From contig MNCI01006555.1 of NCBI GenBank assembly GCA_015680685.1, forward strand, positions 525,478 to 589,477: a stretch of DNA of 64,000 nt, written 5' to 3'. The notes beneath the pieces were generated by a model. That model made no database searches, had not been told where the DNA came from, and was given only the letters and a program-made list of their open reading frames with translations. The position numbers and the translations under genes are program-made. Below are positions 1 through 11,210 of the stretch, one piece after another (within the stretch, counting starts at the first letter, position 1; every line of letters begins with the position of its first letter). The DNA comes from Gnetum montanum (Eukaryota > Streptophyta > Gnetopsida > Gnetales > Gnetaceae).

Positions 1-895
1 AAGTAGTGAGGAGGGGTCCATCGTGATCATCTCGTCCATGGTGTCTATGATGCCTACATTGTTCTCTACTCTCCCTTCTTCTATGTCATGGCTCTCTAGA
101 GTGTCCTCATCCCCTTTTCTAGCTATTTTAGCTATAACTTCCACTTTACCTACCTTTATTCCCATGAACTTTTTCTTTATGGTCATGTCTAGATATTGAA
201 GGAGAGGATAAAGGAGATGATGAAGATGAAGAAGAAGGAGAACTTTCACCATGATGGTGTTTGCTACCTTCTTTTCTGTGGTCTTGGCCCTGATCGCGAT
301 TGCAATTAGAATGTCCACCTTTATCATGAGTTCGTGTCCCTTTTTCAGATCCTTTTTGCTCATGGGTATCAAAACCTAGGTTATGAATAGTGGAATGAAG
401 GTTCTGATACACAACCCCTTGGCCAAAGTCAAGGGGAGGAACATCGTTATGTGGGAAACTGCCTAAGGTAGGTTCACCACCCTCATTTTTGCTTAAGACT
501 TGGGACCACTTACCCTTCAAAGACTTATGATGTCTCTCTTGTTGCAAGTCCCTTTGACGTTGTGCCTCTATGGAACGGTATTCTCTTTAGTCATGATCTT
601 GCACAACGTATTCTGTGTGTAAGTGCGGCATGCCAATTCGTGTAGGAGCATGAAGAAGCATGCTTGGGACTGAATGATCGAGAGGTAACACTATGTTACC
701 TTCTAAGTCTCAACAACGCAGTTGTTCATCTTGATGGAGGATAAAGGTGAAGTCTAGTATATACTCATTGGGATGAATATATACCACTCAAACTTGTTGA
801 GAGGCTGGCAGATCAACATCATGTGTATTACGTAGTCGCCTGTTTCCTATTTTAGACCTAGGAAGTGAGGCGCTTTTGTACGAAGAAGGAGACAT
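1..895 (-). pseudogene. gag remnant of Athila-like element A1
   Basis: Reading leftwards from an ATG at 893-895, one frame continues through about four stop codons to an open stretch at 547-146. The product is hydrophilic and low-complexity: a basic His/Lys/Arg/Gly region (HDKGGHSNCNRDQGQDHRKE) is followed by a run of serines. Position just downstream of a primer binding site and LTR identifies it as the 5' gag region of an LTR retrotransposon. No zinc knuckle is visible before the window edge. The stops are all one C-to-T or G-to-A step from Gln or Trp codons. The family assignment (Ty3/gypsy, Athila/Tat side) rests mainly on the primer site. It does not resemble the gag of the other elements here. 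Confidence 0.55.
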
Positions 896-1013
896 ACTTG
901 TCTATTTAGTGTGCAATGTATTCTTGTTGATTATTTTCTCAACCAACCCTAAGGATTCATTCCAACAATGTGAATGATTTTCTATGTTCTAGTTAGCGCA
1001 CAAACAACTTAGT

Positions 1014-1030
1014 CCCTAGCAATGACACCA
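1014..1030 (-). other. Primer binding site of A1
   Basis: On the minus strand the 17 bases read TGGTGTCATTGCTAGGG, directly after the LTR end with one spacer base. This is the TGGCGCCGTTGCCGGGG type of plant Ty3/gypsy primer site (tRNA-Asp class in Athila) after C-to-T/G-to-A decay. It fixes the orientation of A1 as minus and its 5' LTR as the one on the right. Confidence 0.6.
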
Positions 1031-1788
1031 ATGATGAGTGGTGAGGTACCCCTACGCTCAACCATATGAATACGAGTGTTTCATGCATGATTCAATCGAA
1101 TTCCAAGGACTAAGTGCTTATGCACCCTTGTGGAACAAGGACGGTTTGGTTCATTGTTATCTTCCCAAGCTTACCTGTATGTCACGATTGTATGGTTAAG
1201 TAAGCTTGAGGCATATGATTTTTATAGCTTTTGTGTTTTTATGTCCTGTGCTAGTAGGGAAGGAGAGAGGTAACTAACTAATTTAACTTAACTGCTCATT
1301 AACTATGTTCTAACTAATCCTAACACTAGCATCTGTTCCCACTTACCATACACATCTTGAACTAGTGTAACACTACTAGGATTACCAAACGCAAATCCTT
1401 ACTAGGTTACCAAGCATTACATGCATGCTTAAAGTGGTTGTGCTTGTGTAGTTTAACGATTTGCTTAATTGATCAAAATGAATTTCTGTGCTAATAACAT
1501 AAATGTAAAGTGCATAAAATAAAATAAAATAAAATAAATACATAAGAAAATAAAATAAAATAAATGCGTAAGAAAAAAAACTCAATTGTTGCAAGGATGA
1601 ATCAAAGAGCTCATCTTTATTTCCAACACAATGGTATGCTCAGGTACACCAATGCTTGAATAAACATCTATCCACACTTCGACCTCCTGCTGTGGGAACT
1701 TGGAAAATACTCTAACTTTCAAACAGGCTACAAGAGTTTCGCTACTTGATTGCTAAAAGACTTCTTCCAATTGTGCACCTGGGCACTG

Positions 1789-1797
1789 TATTTATAG
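1789..1797 (-). promoter_or_regulatory. TATA box of A1 LTR
   Basis: CTATAAATA on the minus strand, in the position expected for the LTR promoter of a minus-strand element. Confidence 0.5.
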
Positions 1798-1809
1798 GCT
1801 TGGGAGCAA

Positions 1810-1982
1810 CTACTCTAATAATTAGAGTAACCATTCTAATAATTAGAATAACTGCTAAAGTAATTGCTAGAGTAACCACTCTAATAATTAGAGTAACTAC
1901 TAGAGTAACCGCTAGAGTAACTGCTCTAATAAATAGAATAACTACTAGAGTAACTGCTAGAGTAACCACTCTCATCAATAGG
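1810..1982. repeat. AT-rich dyad minisatellite in U3 of A1
   Basis: Irregular tandem repeat of about 8-20 bp built from AGAGTAACY and its complement; CTCTAATAATTAGAG dyads recur. It lies immediately upstream of the TATA box of the LTR (minus strand), where it could act as an enhancer or a replication-slippage hotspot. Confidence 0.7.
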
Positions 1983-3099
1983 GTTTAGTTGTTACAACAA
2001 GAGAAACATCCTCTTCATTGCACTATGGGTGCACACCCTATTCTAGAATCCACTTAGAACTATCTATTGTGCTGGTGGGTAAGTGCTCTTATGGCTTTCA
2101 TAGTTTGTCTTTTGCTACTTGCTCATGCTATCTTGCTAATAGCTTATTCGTAATGCTAGATTTATAGTTGATGAGAAGGACCTTCATGATGAGGTAGACA
2201 CTCTAGCTTTAACCTACACCACCTTAGAGGTATTATCATTTATCCAAAATGTTTAGGAAGCTATGCTTGAGTAGGTGGGTTCTAATTTGGAGGTTTACCC
2301 TACCCACTACCAGAGGGCATATGTGTGGTGCATGATCCATGACTAATTGGATGAGGAGTGGGCCATCGATATGATTAACATCAATGTTATGGCCCTTGAA
2401 ACACTACAAAATTTCAGCTTAGACACTTTGAAACAAGAACAAATCAAGCCCTTTTCAGCATTCAGGAGGTAAGACTTGACTAAGGCATGAAACTCACACC
2501 TAGCTTGTTCAAGCTAGCTTGCCCTCAACGTGACCAACCCTGACAGCTTCCAAATCAAGTGAAAATGGTCCTAATTTGAAGGGGCAAGGCCCCCTTGAGG
2601 CCCATTGATGGATGCCCCAAGTTTCAGCATCCAGAATCCTGGTTTTCAGGTTCAAAACATGCGATTTCGGTCACTCACGCCCAGGTCACGCTGGAAGCGT
2701 GAGTCCAGCGTGAGTGCCCCAAAATAGCCCCAAAACAGTGTCAAAATGGTCTGATTTCGAGGGTACAAGGCCCCCTCAAGGTCCACTAATGATTTCTCTA
2801 GGTCCCAGCCCTCAGAATTCTGATTTTGGGCTTGAAAATACACCGTTTTTAGCACTCATGCTGAGGTCATGTTGGAGTCACGCCCAGATCAGACTGACAG
2901 CGTGAGTTACCCAAAATGACCTAGATCAAAGTACAAACAGGCTCAAATTTAGCATGAAAGTCATCCCCAAGGTCAGGCAGTAGTTACACTTGAAAGACAA
3001 GTCTCAAAGATCAATATTTGGTGTGAAACCTACCATCCTAGCTTGCTCACGCCAGGGTCATGCTGAGGTCACGCTGGCAGCATGAGTCTAGCATGACCA

Positions 3100-3250
3100 C
3101 TATTCATCAGCATGACCACTATTCACAGCATGAATACTACTCATCAGCATGACCACTATTCATAGCGTGAATACTATTTATCAGCATGAATACTATTCAT
3201 CAGCGTAAACACTATTCATTAGCATGAACATTATTCATCAACATGCACAC
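3100..3250. repeat. Short tandem repeats in U3 of the solo LTR
   Basis: About eight imperfect units of CAGCATGAACACTATTCAT. Units alternate CGTGA/CATGA, consistent with CpG decay. They belong to the palindrome-rich U3 of this LTR subfamily. Confidence 0.65.
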
Positions 3251-3685
3251 TATTCAAGCCCAGACAAAAGCACTCCAAATGCACGCTGAGGACACGCCAG
3301 GACCAAATCAACTCATGCTGGGAGCCCTGGTGAAGTAGAGATGCCTCTTACAGCCATAGAACCACTCAAATCAACATCCTATAGCAATTTATTCAAAGGA
3401 CCATGAAGTTTCAAGCAAGCCGAAGTCAATCCCTCTTGGAATTCATTGTAAATTTTCATTGTAAGCCTCACCATCTGTGAGCTTCTCAAGCTCTTACATT
3501 GCTTCCATGGGCATAAGCTAGCTTACGTTGTAAGGTACATTGCACCTAGTCAAAAACATAGCCTACCTACATATGTCCAGTTCACACACAGCTGCACATT
3601 AAACACCTGTTACACGATCCATTTTTCTCTCATCTCACAGCCATTAACCTCATGCACGAATCCTACTCTTGAGCCTAGAAAAGTG

Positions 3686-3693
3686 TATAAATA
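3686..3693 (+). promoter_or_regulatory. TATA box of solo LTR
   Basis: TATAAATA on the plus strand, at the same relative position as in the other LTR copies. Confidence 0.5.
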
Positions 3694-5126
3694 CCTTGTT
3701 CATTGACATAAATGGGGTTTGCAATTTTGGAGAAAGAAAAACCAGCAATCCTGAGCCTGGACACATGTGATCCCCAACGCCTGCAAACACCTCACATTGA
3801 AGCTTAATGTCTGACTTGCAATCCATACATGCAACTACGTTTTGACCGGTGCACATCTTGTTAAACAATATAATACAGTTTCATTATTGCCTTCCATTTA
3901 TATTTTTTACTCTGTTTACACTTTATTTACAATATAGCTCTGTTTACGCTTTGTTTACAATTCGGTCTTTGTTTACGCTCTGTGCTTTGTTTACATTTCA
4001 TGTCGTTGTTTGCATTCCATTTGCATTCTATTTACACCATTTATGATAACCTCAGTGTAGGCTGTAGTGTACGCTTGGGGAAGTCCTTCATTGATTTGCT
4101 TGTAGACCGTCCAAGGCACTCTGCCTTCAATTTTCTAGCTTGCCTTCACGCGAAGGCAGGGTCAACTATATCTCTCCGGAGATCTTTCAGCGTTCGTTTT
4201 CCTCCAGCCTTATGCCGATGATTTCAGACGTTACAACCCCAACTCCATCTTTCATTTTGTTTGTGCCACATATGCATCTACGTTTTAGCTCATGTGCTTG
4301 CTCAAGTGTTGCTTGTTAGTTTTTATTTTTCCTTTGTTGTAGTGATGGATGCTTTGAGCGAGGTGATGATGGTCACCACAAGCTGCACAGAGGCCACCCT
4401 CATCATGAAATATGGTAATGTGGAGGGTGTGCAGTACTGGCTATGTCACAAAGCCTCTGAGGCATTGATATCTAGGATCACACAAGTAGTGTTGATGGAC
4501 CTATTTTTTGCCCTTAGCCTAAGTATTTCTATGGTTGAAATGGTCACCATCATTGACTCCTTCAATAGTGACATTTAGTAGTTTTCACTAAAGTGTGTGG
4601 TGTGAGGGTAGTGCTTGACCTTACTGAGGCCTTATTTTCTAACCTCTTTGGCCTTCCCATTGATGGTGCATTGATTATTGATAAGGCCAATAGGGAGGTG
4701 GATCATAGAGGAGAGATTGAGGACTGATTGTGTGTCATCGGATGTCACAAGGACATACCAATCATAGATGTGCTTGTGCTTGAGGAAAGGAAGCTTTATC
4801 CTCTTTTTTGCACATGTGCCTTTCCTAAGTTGCACTTCCAAGAGAAGATCCTTGGGGTGGAGTAGGCACAAGTGATGAAAGAGGTGCTACTAGAAGGCAC
4901 AAGATTCAAGTAGGTTGCCTACATTATTACCAGCTTTCATGTGAAGATATCCAAGCTGTGATTTAATGTTTAGGCATGATCCCATATTCACTTTACATTC
5001 TTTGTATGGCACCTGTGATGTTTCACAGAGCTTCTGGTCATACATGATGGTGGATGTTAGGTGGTGTAGGATCATGAGCAGCTATCCAAACCATGGATAA
5101 AGCACCTATTTATGACCACATAGGCA

Positions 5127-5331
5127 TGTGCTGACCGAAATCGTCGGTGCAAGGCTGGAATGTAACGAACACCGAAAGAGATGCGGACAAGCACAGTCGA
5201 CCCTACCTCCGCTTGAGGGCAAGCTGGAAAGGACGAAGGCAGAGTGCCTTGGATGGTCCACACGCGGATCAAACAAGGACTTCCCCAACGTTTGCCGCTA
5301 CGACACGTTGGGTTATACGTAAACGATGCAC
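5127..5331 (-). repeat. LTR fragment (U5/R end) inserted in exon 4 of the R1 gene
   Basis: Starts TGTGCTGACCGAAATCGTCGG, the left terminus of the subfamily-1 LTR, and runs about 205 bp to a single N at 5332, after which gene sequence resumes. It is less decayed than its surroundings (CpGs intact: CGGATC, CGACAC), so it is young. A whole LTR would be 1.2-1.8 kb, so most of it is missing. The N suggests that the assembly may have dropped the rest of the insertion here. Confidence 0.7.
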
Positions 5332-7254
5332 NGCAGTAAGAAGATCCATATCAAGTTCCAAAGCTTGTACACAAAGGTTGTAGGTTAGCACGTGTAACTT
5401 GTTATATGCATTTATTGTATTAATGTATGTTTATATTTTTATGTTTTCATTTATGCTATGCTATTAATTAGTACTAATGTGCTATGTATATGTATTAATT
5501 ATAGAGACTGGAGAGAGGACTTCCAGAGCAATGGTTGAGGTAGTAGCAGAAGAGGCACATCCTCAAGTTGAGGAGGGAGAGGCCCATGGAGATGGACTAC
5601 TTTAGGTAGCAAAGACTCTTCAATAGTTGGAGGAGGAATTGTCTCACCTTGATGGAGGTGACTTTGATTGCTTGTTTGATGGTGTATAACTGGGTGACCC
5701 CCTTGCACTCATGCCTAAGGGCTTGCTAGGTGAGTAATTTTTGTTATCATCTATTAGTGAATTTTCTCTAGCATCTTTGGGTGTTTAGTTACATGCTAAT
5801 TGCATTGTTATGTTACAATCTTAGATGTGCTTGCTAGTGGTCGCATCCCTATCTATTACATGGAGCCATGGGTAGATGTACCCAATAAATTTACCTTCAT
5901 GAAAGAAATTGTGGAGGACATGGTGGACTATTTGCAACAAGCAAATCCCAAGCTTGGTATGTTTGCTATGTTGCATGACTGCTTGAATGTTGTGGCTAAG
6001 ATTATAAACTTGTTACATGCCAATGTGTTCTAGGCTTTGATGGGATCTGAGTAGGGTGGCCAAGGTTGATGCCCTTCCTGACCTACCTCCTGAGATTGAT
6101 TAGGTGTCTCTTCACATGTATGAGATAGTGAGCAAGTGCATACTTTTCTATGAGATGGTATTATGGATCTACAGGTGCTTGAATGAGCACCTATGGAAAC
6201 ATGTGCATGAGCTATAGGAGAGAGTGACCATCTAGGATATAAAGATTGGAGACCTTCAATCCTGATATGACTTTCTAGTGGCTTGGTCATAGGGAGATAA
6301 CACCTAGAGAACCTCTAGGATAGAATATGCTTGATATTGATTAGCACTCAAAGGCAAGAATGAGGCTACTTGGGAGGTGATAGAAAAATAGTTGTAGATG
6401 GACCTACTCATCCAAAAGAATCAAGATTGGAAGAATTGTAGCACTAAGATGTACAGGTGGGGGTAGACTCAAAAGAACCACAAATACCAATATAAGCATA
6501 AGCATGACATGTACCTTCGATGGTACAAGGAGGAGTCTATCGAACACTGTCACCTTGAGATGTTTCTTGAGGTGATTGGTGGGAAGTAGTCTTATGAGTT
6601 GTTTGCTTAGCATACAATGGTGAGTGGCTCTCCCAAGTGACAAATCGCCATCCCTTCAAGAGAGGCTTCCTTTACTATCTTTTCCATGGAGTCGCTTGCA
6701 TGGATTACCATGGATAAAGGTAAGACCCTTGTGGGGATTGACTTTGGCCAGGAGGACTAGACACTACTTTTTGAGGTTGAGATCCTCCAATGCTTAGAGG
6801 ATGGCCTTGAAAAGTTACTTCTAGAAGACACTGATGGGACACCCTCTCAGGTTAGTTGTTAATTTTTGTACTTTTTCATGTTTTAGGTTAGCTCATGTAT
6901 TATAGGTTTACTTTACTAACTACTCATTTTTGTTGTGGTTGTGGTAATAGGTACCATGAGATGCTATGGGCCCTAGTGATGTGGTGGGGGAAGAAAGACC
7001 TCCACCTCCACCTAGTGCCATTAGTTGAGCATGACTTGATGTAGCCCTACTTCTAGGCATTTTTTGCTATCTTTTTTGCTACTCATGTTGTTCATGATAT
7101 GTATTTCTATTCATGTGATATCTAATACATGTGTTTCACTACATGTGTAATGTGCAATGTGAAAACTTTATTTTTTTTTATATTTTATGTTTTCTGTTTT
7201 CTATGCGCTTCCCATGGTATGCTAAGTTAAGTCTATGTGATGATGGTGTAACTA

Positions 7255-7620
7255 GGCCATTGTGAGCTTGATGTTAGTTTAAGGCCATTTAGGGCCACAA
7301 TGATAGTTTGATGCTACTTTAGGCCATGTCTACTATTAGTTTAAAGCCATTTTGGACTGTAGTGGTGATTAAGAGTGATAGTTTTAGGCCATTCCAAGCC
7401 ATATATTGCTAGTTTTAGGCCTTTTTGAGCCATAGTAGAAGGATCAACAGTAGTAGTTTAAGGTCATTTCGGGCCATAGGTTGCTAATTTAAGGCCATGG
7501 CAGGCTGTAGGGGTAAAATTACAAGTGGTAGTTTAAGGTCATTCTAGGCCAAAGGGTTACCAGTTTAGGGCCATGGTAGGTCATGCATTGCCAGTTTAAA
7601 GCCATGGTAGGCTATAGGGA
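7255..7620 (+). repeat. Mini-hairpin array, gene-PR side, R1
   Basis: About ten degenerate units of TAGTTTAAGGCCATTTNGGGCC separated by 10-25 bp. The arms are GGCC/GGCC. This is the same position (between the 3' end of the antisense gene and the protease) as the arrays at 30775-30960 and 48525-48705. Confidence 0.8.
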
Positions 7621-7879
7621 TGCTATTTTCTATTTTTACAATTTTGACTTTTCTGATTTTATGCATTTTCATGTGTAAGCTAATAACTACTAAAGAGTAA
7701 ACTAAATGAGAAAATTCATAAACTAAACAAAATGCATAAACAAAGTAAAATGATGCATAACAATTTGGCTAAAAGTAAATGTGTAAACAAATGTGATGTA
7801 AGAAAAAAGTGAAATGCATGGCTAAATGTAAAAGCCAAGGGCAAGTAGGCACCTAGCACATGTTGGACTAATTAGATAC

Positions 7880-8591
7880 CTGAGTCACATAGTTGCTTCC
7901 CAACCTGGTGTGGGTTAGGTGGCATGGAGGTATTCCCCTTGACCTTCATCTGCTATGTCAAAGGGTAATTTTGCCCATAAAGCATCCTCTAGGAGGATGT
8001 TGACTTCTTCTACTTATTTGGGTGGGTTTTCCTCATGCATTTCATCCTCATCCTTTACTGTGGATGCATCATTAGGGAACTCCACCTTTGACCCTTGCTT
8101 CATGTCAATATTATTAATGGCCAAAGGGGCTACATTGTTATCATAGATAATGATCTCACCACCTTCATATGGAAGGTGAATTTATTGGTGAATGGTAGAG
8201 GAGATGGCTTGTAATTGGGCAAACCAAGTCCTACCCAATATTAAGTTTAAGCCTAGCATTTCCTCTACAACTATGGACTCAGCAGTAGTATGGAATTCTT
8301 ACCCTACCACAAAGGCTATTATGATGGTTCCTCTAATGATAGTACATGACCCATTGAAGGAATTTAGACACATAGTCTTTGTTAGTTTGATCTACTCAGC
8401 AAGGCCTAGTTTATCAACAATAGTGTATGGGATGACATTTTTTTGCCACCTCATCATCGACGTTCACCCTCCTAATCTTGCATTGCCCAATGCCTATTAT
8501 GATAAACATGGGTTCTATGATGAATTGAACCTTCTTAGGGTTTATCTTGATTGCCTTGTCATGAAATGCGAGGGGTGTTGAGCTCAATTTT
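7880..8591 (-). pseudogene. Retropepsin (PR) region of R1
   Basis: The minus strand encodes, with stops, the protease region shared with R-delta, R2 and R3. The active-site segment near 8450 reads as V-D-D-E, a damaged form of the family's V-D-D-G-A. The downstream segment around FNLILGRTW (about 8230) is the conserved hydrophobic-Gly block of these proteases. Upstream it joins gag. A possible 5' splice site (CAG then GTATCT on the minus strand, boundary 7879/7880) follows the end of the frame. Confidence 0.6.
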
Positions 8592-9421
8592 CATGGTGTA
8601 GGAGGTAACATCATAGCATAGATGAAATGCTCATCTACTAGGATATCCTCTGTGACAAGAATGGAGGTCAACATTTAGACTAGTGCTTCATGGTGGGTAG
8701 AGGAGATCATAATCAAGTCATAGAGGCTCATCATCATGTTCTTTTGCTTTAGCACCTAGTTCACCTAGGTCAATGCATCTAGAAAATCCTTGCCAGTGTC
8801 TACTATTTTGTTGGCCTTGACCTCCTCCATGCAAACTAAGAGATAGATCTCTCATGGATGAGATTTGGGCATGGTTTGTTTGGGAGGTTCAATGCCTAAT
8901 TATGGCTTGTTGGTGGTAGCCTTCTCAGTTGTTTCAGCCATGGGGATTGCTAAAAGGGAAACTAGTTTGGGTGAAACTAGCACTCTTTTGCTCTTGATGT
9001 ATAATCATATTATCAACGAGATGCTCATTAGGCCTTCCAAGTTGCCACTTAGATGGTTAGGCAAGAAGGGGCTAACGTGTTACCCACCACTAGACTTCAG
9101 GTAGGTGTAGGATCAACAAGTTGTAGCATCTTAACAATAAAGGATGGCTGAATTGTTGCTGCCGCAACATGCTAGGGAATTCTAACCACAAAGGGTGTTG
9201 TTTGTGCCCAGGGTGACACTTTGACAATGAAAGGCAACCTCAAACTCGTGGAGACTAAAGGGACCCCTGTGTTGCCAAAGGGCACATAGATCACAAATGG
9301 TCACCACATTAGCTTTGGGTTATCATCAACATTGATAGCATTGATGACATACCCTATGTCATCTACATTTAGAGGATCCTTGTATACCATCATTGATTGG
9401 TTTTGAGGCCTTACTAAGTTG
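8592..9421 (-). pseudogene. Gag C-terminal part of R1 (left piece)
   Basis: Degenerate minus-strand sequence colinear with the R2 gag at 31777-32650. It is interrupted at 9421 by the insertion of R-delta and continues at 15663 after the target duplication. No open frame of note survives. The join across the insertion lines up exactly with uninterrupted R2 gag, which is the evidence for the assignment. Confidence 0.6.
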
Positions 9422-9426
9422 GTAGC
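9422..9426. other. Target-site duplication, left copy (GTAGC)
   Basis: GTAGC immediately before the TG terminus of R-delta, repeated exactly at 15658-15662. Five base pairs is usual for Ty3/gypsy integration. Confidence 0.9.
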
Positions 9427-11125
9427 TGTACTAACCTAAATCATCGGTGTAAGGCTAGAAGGAAAAAATAAACACTAAAAGATCGTCAGGCAGACACAAC
9501 TGACCTTGCCTTTACCTGAGGGAAAGTTGGAAAAGGAAACGAAGGCAGAGTGCCTTGGATGGTCTGCATGCAAATCAACCAAGGACTTCCCCAAGCGTAA
9601 ACTATGGCCTGCACTAGGGTTATCGTAACTTTTTTTGAAATGTAAACAATGTGCACGAAATGTAAACAGAAACGTATGCAAAACTAGTATTGCAAATAGA
9701 ACGTAAACTAAATATGAACTAAATGTAAAACAAGGTAACAATATAATGGATGAAAAAATGAACTATATTGTATTTCTTAGAAAGGATGTGCACCGGTCAA
9801 AGCGTAGCTACATGTGTGGATGGCAAGTCAAGCGTCAAGCCCCGAGGTGATGTGTCTCAGGAGTGCTTGGATGCTAGGAGTCAAGTGTGCCCAAGCACCC
9901 AAGGATTACTGGTTTGAGTTTCCTAAGCCATCAACCTTCAAAATTGCCAACCCCATTTATGTGAATTGATAGGGTATTTATAGGGTTTGTCCAAGTTCAG
10001 GCATGGAATTTATGGATGGAATCAATGGCTGAGAATTGAGAGGAAAATGGATCAAGTGACACATGTCCGATGGACAGCTGTGTGTGAGTTGAACATGTGT
10101 GGGCAAGTTATGTTTTTGACCAAGTGCATTGTATCTTACAACATGTGTTGGCTTACTCAAGCTAGATTACACTCATGGAAGCACATATAATTTAGAGCGT
10201 AAGATCTTGAAAAGCTCACAAATGATGAAAATTTACAATGAAATGATAATATACAACAAGAGAAATTGACTCCAGCTTGCTTGAAACTTCTTAATCTTTG
10301 AATTGACTGCTGCAAGATGTCGATTTGGGTGGCTTTGTGATGGTTTGAAGCATCTCTATTTCACCGGGGCTCCCAACATGAGTTGATTTATGCCTTAGCG
10401 TGTCCTTAGCATGCTTATGCTGCACTCATGCTACGCTCATGCTACACTCATGCTGCCAGTGTGATCTCAGTGTGACTTCAACTTGAGTGAGCTAGAATGA
10501 TGTATTTTCCATCAAATTTTGATTTTGAAGCCTATTTCTTGAGTGCAACTACTGTTTGACTATGTGGCTGACCATAGGAATGATTTGAAAATCAAAAATT
10601 GAGCTTGATGTGTCCTATTTTGGACCATTTTGGGTAGCTCATGATAGACTCACGTTGTCAGTGTAAGTGCAGCATGACTACAGCATGACCACATCATGAC
10701 CTACAAAACTTGCAACTTTTGGACCTAAAATTTGGAATTCTGGAGGCTGAAGTTTGAATTTTGTCGATGAAAAACTTGGAGGATAGATCGTTTCGACTCA
10801 ATTTTGGGCTCTGAAAGTTGCTCACGCTGCTAGCATGACCTCAGCGTGAGCAAGGAAATTTTCACCTTTTGATGCAAACATTTGAATCCCTAAATGCTGA
10901 GGCTTGGAGTTGACATTAGTGGCCCTTGAGGATGGCTTGCACCTTCAGATTGGAAAATCTTTGAATTGATTTTAAAGTTGTTGGAGTTGCTCATGCTAAG
11001 GGCAAGCTGGCTTGAGCAAGCTGGGCGTGAGTTCCATGCCTTAGTTAAATTTCATCTCCCAAAAGCCAAAAGGGCTCTGGGTTGTTCTTGTTTCAAAGTG
11101 CTAAGCCAAAATTAGTGATGTTTTA
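9427..11125 (-). repeat. 3' LTR of R-delta
   Basis: 1,699 bp from TGTACTAACC to the GATGTTTTA end. TATA on the minus strand at 9975-9983. U3 (right half) is rich in dyads of the type TCACGCTGCCAGCGTGA and their CpG-decayed forms. Confidence 0.9.
9975..9983 (-). promoter_or_regulatory. TATA box, R-delta 3' LTR
   Basis: CTATAAATA on the minus strand; the same context (GGGTATTTATAGGG on plus) occurs in the partner LTR. Confidence 0.5.
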
Positions 11126-11210
11126 TTGGTCCCTCTTTTTTGACATATGGAGGAATCCACTTGAGAGGCGTTGACAAAGAAGTGCAAAACACCATGAACA
11201 GCCAAGTACC
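11126..11210 (-). other. Polypurine tract and flanking hairpin, R-delta
   Basis: On the minus strand AAAAAAGAGGGACCAA precedes the TAAAACATCAC start of the 3' LTR. Around it lie the inverted arms seen in all copies: GATGTTTT with AAAACACCAT, and TTTTTTGACA with GTTGACAAAG. Confidence 0.75.

Larger units (their letters stand above)
1032..2022 (-). repeat. 5' LTR of Athila-like element A1
   Basis: About 991 bp, beginning TGCAATGAAG and ending CTCATCA on the minus strand, so it has the expected TG...CA ends. A TATA box on the minus strand lies at 1789-1797 (CTATAAATA). To the right of 2022 the sequence resumes exactly as exon 2 of the antisense gene of R1, so A1 inserted into that exon. The left end of A1 is outside the window, so no target duplication can be checked. 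Confidence 0.7.
2397..4235 (+). repeat. Solo LTR, opposite orientation, inside exon 3 of the R1 gene
   Basis: 1,839 bp beginning TGAAACACTAC and ending GACGTTACA. It is the reverse complement of the LTRs at 9427-11125 and 13909-15657, with its TATA box on the plus strand (3686-3693). The exon reading frame of the antisense gene resumes on the far side. Flanking pentamers GCCCT (2392-2396) and ACCCC (4236-4240) match at three of five positions and may be a decayed target duplication. No internal element sequence is present, so it is a solo LTR left by LTR-LTR recombination. It contains many GTGAATACTATTCAT-type short repeats at 3100-3250. Confidence 0.85.
2023..7028 (+). pseudogene. Antisense multi-exon gene, copy in R1 (broken)
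   Basis: Third-best copy of the gene carried between protease and RT. Pieces in order: tail of exon 2 (2023-2078, donor GTAAGT), exon 3 (2160-2396 and, after a solo LTR, from 4236), exon 4 (4343-5126, cut by an LTR fragment, resuming about 5333), exon 5 (5505-5729), exon 6 (5825-5956), exon 7 (6034-6850), exon 8 (6951-7028, ending Ser-stop). Every junction has GT/AG and lines up with copies R2 and R3. Exon 4 encodes a conserved stretch around KYGNVEGVQYWLCHKAS and later LFGLPIDG. Exon 5 is acidic (many EE pairs). Exon 7 contains a helical, charged stretch ending FLEVIGG. Many stops (TAG/TAA/TGA) make it non-functional. Exon 1, the promoter and most of exon 2 are missing because A1 and the window edge intervene. 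Protein family not recognised. Confidence 0.75.

Noticed and set aside
5128-5383. Plus-strand frames across the LTR fragment and N at 5332
   Set aside because: LTR sequence fused to exon remnants over an assembly gap; not coding.
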